Below are positions 60,978 through 64,000 of a DNA stretch of 64,000 nt, in pieces (position 1 is the first letter of the stretch; each line of letters opens with the position of its first letter). Both the position numbers and the translations under genes were made by a program. The DNA is from Candidatus Microthrix parvicella Bio17-1 (GTDB lineage: Bacteria; Actinomycetota; Acidimicrobiia; Acidimicrobiales; Microtrichaceae). The notes beneath the pieces were generated by a model. That model was not told where the DNA came from. It saw nothing but the letters and a program-made list of their open reading frames with translations, and did no database searches. The DNA is taken from assembly GCF_000299415.1 (NCBI RefSeq), contig NZ_AMPG01000002.1:434001-498000 (forward strand), read 5' to 3'.

Positions 60978-61637
60978 ATGAGAGTTGTGATCGCTCGTTG
61001 CTCGGTCAACTACGAAGGACGACTGAGCGCGCACCTGCCCAGCGCCGTGCGCCTGATCATGGTGAAGGCCGACGGCTGCGTGGCGATCCACGCAGACGGA
61101 GGCGCCTACAAGCCGCTGAACTGGATGAACGCCCCCAACCGCCTGATTGAGGAGCCCCACGAGTGGCGGGTGACCAACACCAAGGGCGACACCCTGCGCA
61201 TCACCATGGAGGAACTGCTCAGCGACTCGTCCTGGGAGTTTGGGGTGGACCCGGGGCTTCAGAAGGACGGGGTGGAGGCGCACCTTCAGGAGCTGCTGGC
61301 CGCTGACCCAACCCGCATTGAGGACGGCCTCACCTTGGTGCGACGCGAGCATTCGACCGACATCGGCCCGGTCGACCTGCTGTGCCGCGACCCAGCGGGG
61401 GTGGCAGTGGTGATCGAGGTCAAGCGTCGCGGCGAAATCGACGGCGTGGAGCAACTCACCCGCTACCTTGCCCGCATGGAGCGCGACCCCACGCTTCGGC
61501 CCCTGCGGGGCATCTTCGTGGCCCAGAGCATCAAGCCACAGGCCAAGGTCTTGGCCCAGTCCCGCGACATCGCCTGCGTCGAGGTCGACTACGACTCACT
61601 GCGCGGCATCGAGTCGCCACAACAGGCCCTTTTCTAG
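60978..61637 (+). CDS. nucS: Mismatch-specific endonuclease NucS (EndoMS)
   Basis: 219 residues. The N-terminal binding domain starts [14 protein letters not shown]; the C-terminal RecB-like nuclease has D in I-G-P-V-D-L-L-C and E-x-K in [17 protein letters not shown]. It cuts mismatched duplexes on both strands and replaces MutS-MutL repair in many actinobacteria, whose presence here fits the host group. It follows typA by 51 bp. Confidence 0.92.
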   Translation: MRVVIARCSVNYEGRLSAHLPSAVRLIMVKADGCVAIHADGGAYKPLNWMNAPNRLIEEPHEWRVTNTKGDTLRITMEELLSDSSWEFGVDPGLQKDGVEAHLQELLAADPTRIEDGLTLVRREHSTDIGPVDLLCRDPAGVAVVIEVKRRGEIDGVEQLTRYLARMERDPTLRPLRGIFVAQSIKPQAKVLAQSRDIACVEVDYDSLRGIESPQQALF

Positions 61638-61660
61638 AGACACATTCCGAGGAGTTCCTC

Positions 61661-62173
61661 ATGCAAACCTGCCGCAGCTGTCAGAGCGCCAACCTCGACG
61701 CGGCCGTGACGTGTTCGGTATGTGGCGAGTCGCTGGAGAGTTACTCGATCACCGAAGCTCCCGCTACCCCACCGCCCTACGCGCCACCACCACCCCAACC
61801 GCCCTACGCGCCACCACCTGGATACGGGGCACCACCACCTCCCGGGCCGCCATCGGCCACCGTGTATGCACCTCCGGGAACGCCGGGTGGATACATGGCG
61901 ACCAACCCCACCAACAACATGGCGATCACGTCGCTGGTGCTGTCCATCGTTGGCGTCGCCACAGCGCCGCTGTGCTACCTGCCGATCCTGCTCGCACCGG
62001 TCGGAGCCATTATCGGCCACATGGCCCTGAACCGCATCAAGACCTCCGGTCAGGAGGGTCGAGGTCTGGCGCTGGCGGGGATCATCATCGGCTGGTTCGG
62101 CACCCTGCTGGCGGTGGGAGTGGTGATTCTGATCATCGTGCTCGTCGCTGCCGGCTCGGGTTCCACCACCTGA
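61661..62173 (+). CDS. DUF4190 membrane protein with N-terminal zinc ribbon
   Basis: 170 residues. C-R-S-C and C-S-V-C-G form a zinc ribbon; a Pro/Tyr-rich stretch (P-Y-A-P-P-P repeats) follows to residue 75; then two hydrophobic helices (about 88-118 and 140-166) with I-G-H-M-A-L-N-R-I-K, the DUF4190 core. The function is unknown. ATG 61661 has GAGGAG a few bases upstream. Confidence 0.82.
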   Translation: MQTCRSCQSANLDAAVTCSVCGESLESYSITEAPATPPPYAPPPPQPPYAPPPGYGAPPPPGPPSATVYAPPGTPGGYMATNPTNNMAITSLVLSIVGVATAPLCYLPILLAPVGAIIGHMALNRIKTSGQEGRGLALAGIIIGWFGTLLAVGVVILIIVLVAAGSGSTT

Positions 62174-62178
62174 GGGCC

Positions 62179-63531
62179 ATGACGGCAGCAGTTGTGCAGC
62201 GCGCCGGTCTGGCCGACGATGCCCAGGCGCGGTCGGCGGGGTGGCTGATCAACACGGGGTTGCGCCCTGGCGACCGCCTCGCCATCTCGGCTCCCAGCAG
62301 TCTCGACTATCTCAACGTGGCCCTGGGTGCGCTGCGCAGCGGGATGATACCGGTGTTGATCAACACGTCGCTCCTGAAGGACGAGGTCGAGTACATCCTG
62401 AGCGACGCCCGGCCCGCCATCGTAATGGGAGAACACGAGGTGGTTGCAGCCACCAAACATCACCGGCGTGCCGCCTTGTCACGGTGGCCCCTGGGGCGGC
62501 CGATGGCCTACACGTCCGGCACCACCGGACAGCCCAAAGGCGTCTACTCGGGGGTCCTCAGCGAGACGGAGGCCCAGTCGCTCTGGGCCGAGGAAATCGA
62601 TCTGTGGGGCATCACCGCCGCAGACACCTACGTACAGATCGGTCCGCTCTATCACTCCGCTCCGCTGCGCTTCGCAGCCTGCGTGCAACTGGCGGGCGGG
62701 TCCGTGGTCGTTCCGGGCCCGTTCCAAGCGGAACGCACCCTGAAGGCCATCCTGGAGCACTCCCCCTCGGTCGGTTTCGCTGCACCCATCCATCTCAAAA
62801 GGTTGTTCGCCGTCGACCCTGACGATGCCTGGACCGACATGCGTCTGCTGGCCCACGCCGGCGCGCCGTGCCCACCGGAGGTGTCTGCGGAAGCCAGGCG
62901 ACGCTTTGGAGACGAAGCGGTTTGGGAGTTCTATGGCAGCACCGAGGGTCAGTTCACCGTGTGCTCGCCGGCCGATCGGCTGGCTGCGCCCGGGTCGGTT
63001 GGTCGAGCTCGACCCAACCGCAGGCTCCGGCTGGACGACGACGGCCACATCTGGTGCACCGCCCCGCCCGCCGCCGCCTTCACCTACTGGGACGACCCGG
63101 AGCGCACCAAGCTCGCATGGCGAACCACGTCGGATGGCCACGCCGAATTCACCGTGGGTGATCTGGGCCGCCTGGTGGATGGTTACCTGTACCTGGACGG
63201 GCGGCGGGACGACCTGATCATCTCGGGTGGGGTCAACGTCTACCCGGCCGAGGTCGAGCGGGTGTTGCGCCAGGTGGACGGCGTGGAGGACGTCGCAGTG
63301 TTCGGCGTCGCCGATGATGAGTGGGGCGAGGCGGTCAACGCCGTGGTGGTGCCGCGCTCACCCGCCGATCACACCGCAGACACCACCTTGATCGACGCCG
63401 TCAACGCGCACGCCCACGCTTCCTTGGCGCCCTACAAGCGCCCCAAGCGGGTTCTGGTGCGCGCCTCGATCCCCGTGAGCTCGACCGGAAAGGTACGTCG
63501 CTCGACCCTGTCGAGCGAGTTGGCCCGTTAG
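62179..63531 (+). CDS. AMP-forming acyl-CoA ligase/synthetase
   Basis: 450 residues, somewhat short because the region before the P-loop is trimmed. The phosphate motif Y-T-S-G-T-T-G-Q-P-K-G is near residue 115, Y-G-S-T-E-G near 255, and the hinge/adenylation D-D-L-I-I-S-G-G-V-N-V-Y-P-A-E near 350; the catalytic Lys of S-S-T-G-K-V-R is at the end. It activates a carboxylic acid as its CoA ester. ATG 62179 follows the DUF4190 stop by 5 bp. Its TAG overlaps the TAA of the convergent MaoC gene. Confidence 0.86.
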   Translation: MTAAVVQRAGLADDAQARSAGWLINTGLRPGDRLAISAPSSLDYLNVALGALRSGMIPVLINTSLLKDEVEYILSDARPAIVMGEHEVVAATKHHRRAALSRWPLGRPMAYTSGTTGQPKGVYSGVLSETEAQSLWAEEIDLWGITAADTYVQIGPLYHSAPLRFAACVQLAGGSVVVPGPFQAERTLKAILEHSPSVGFAAPIHLKRLFAVDPDDAWTDMRLLAHAGAPCPPEVSAEARRRFGDEAVWEFYGSTEGQFTVCSPADRLAAPGSVGRARPNRRLRLDDDGHIWCTAPPAAAFTYWDDPERTKLAWRTTSDGHAEFTVGDLGRLVDGYLYLDGRRDDLIISGGVNVYPAEVERVLRQVDGVEDVAVFGVADDEWGEAVNAVVVPRSPADHTADTTLIDAVNAHAHASLAPYKRPKRVLVRASIPVSSTGKVRRSTLSSELAR

Positions 63532-64000
63532 GCCGGATCGAACGTGACCCGACCTGCGTCCAACACGACGCGCCCGTCACCGCCGTGGGTGGAAAACCGC
63601 GCTGCGCCGTCGCCATCACGCCACATCCGCACCGTAAGCGACTCACCAGGAAACACGGGAGACGAGAACCGGCCCTCCATCGAGCGGAACCGGGCAGGAT
63701 CACCCTCGCACAGCCCCTGCAACAACGCCCGACCAGTGAACCCATAGGTGCACAGCCCATGGAGTATCGGTCGGTCGAAACCGGCCAACGCGGCGAAGGA
63801 CGGATCCGAGTGCAGCGGGTTTCGGTCGCCCGACAGGCGGTAGGTCAGCGCCTGATCCTCCCGGGTGGTCAACGTCACCTCAAGATCGGGGGTCGACCCC
63901 TCGTGCGGCATGCTGCGGGACCCCGAGGGCCCACGCTCACCGCCGAAGCCGCCCTCGCCACGGATGAACACCGACATGACCTTGTCAAACATGGGCTCAC
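63528..64000 (-). CDS. MaoC-type enoyl-CoA hydratase 2 (5' end outside window)
   Basis: The minus-strand frame is open to the window edge; M at 63992 is unlikely to be the true start because F-I-R-G-E-G-G-F-G-G is the usual linker between the two hotdog halves of about 285-residue hydratase 2 proteins. The visible half has S-G-D-R-N-P-L-H-S-D-P and H-G-L-C-T-Y-G-F, the hydratase-2 Asp/His motif. It hydrates trans-2-enoyl-CoA. Together with the neighbouring ligase it suggests fatty-acid use. Confidence 0.82.
   Translation of the reverse strand, partial: EPMFDKVMSVFIRGEGGFGGERGPSGSRSMPHEGSTPDLEVTLTTREDQALTYRLSGDRNPLHSDPSFAALAGFDRPILHGLCTYGFTGRALLQGLCEGDPARFRSMEGRFSSPVFPGESLTVRMWRDGDGAARFSTHGGDGRVVLDAGRVTFDPA

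Overview
The window is a high-GC (roughly two-thirds G+C) chromosomal segment with dense, often overlapping genes. The gene content (Kgd-type 2-oxoglutarate decarboxylase, NucS mismatch endonuclease, HRDC-type UvrD2 helicase, DevR/DosR-like regulator with universal stress proteins, 13E12/DUF222 HNH protein, GTG starts) points to an actinomycete, most plausibly an Acidimicrobiia/Microthrix-like lineage. The genus is inference; no rRNA or tRNA gene is visible to settle it.

Layout. 1-20 kb holds metabolic and housekeeping genes: a PLP decarboxylase cut by the window edge, galactokinase, aldo/keto reductase, a PH/SHOCT membrane protein, UvrD2, a thioesterase, exonuclease III, Kgd, an MFS exporter, a HAD hydrolase, a NYN-S1 RNase-like protein with a histone-H1-like tail, EttA, thioredoxin and a universal stress protein. 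19.4-21.1 kb is an intact ABC-2 export pair. 21.1-23.0 kb is a decay zone with remnants of an FAD/quinone oxidoreductase, a second ABC ATPase and permease, and an NAD-dependent epimerase. 23.2-27.0 kb has an amidohydrolase and PEP synthase.

27.0-33.4 kb resembles the mycobacterial dormancy (DosR) regulon. It has a PAS histidine kinase divergent from a DevR-like regulator with a 12/14 match to the DosR box between them, then two tandem universal stress proteins downstream of an Rv2004c-like kinase. 33.4-38.7 kb has a CysQ-like phosphatase, a UbiB-family kinase, a DUF445 protein and an acyl-CoA dehydrogenase.

38.7-55.6 kb is a complete type I-G (formerly I-U) CRISPR-Cas locus: cas3 (helicase then C-terminal HD), csx17, csb1, csb2, a cas4-cas1 fusion, cas2, a leader, and an array in which I counted 89 repeats and 88 spacers. 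A small ORF is coupled to cas3, and a promoter-hairpin unit that could make a small RNA lies upstream. The last repeat abuts the C-terminal third of a COX15-type heme A synthase. A 14-bp palindrome lies on both sides of the module. Two spacers are homologous but differ mainly at every third base, as expected for separate captures from related viral genes.

55.6-64 kb holds an HNH/DUF222 gene with a leaderless-looking promoter, an SDR, a nucleotidyltransferase remnant, TypA, NucS, a DUF4190 membrane protein, an acyl-CoA ligase and a MaoC hydratase cut by the window edge.
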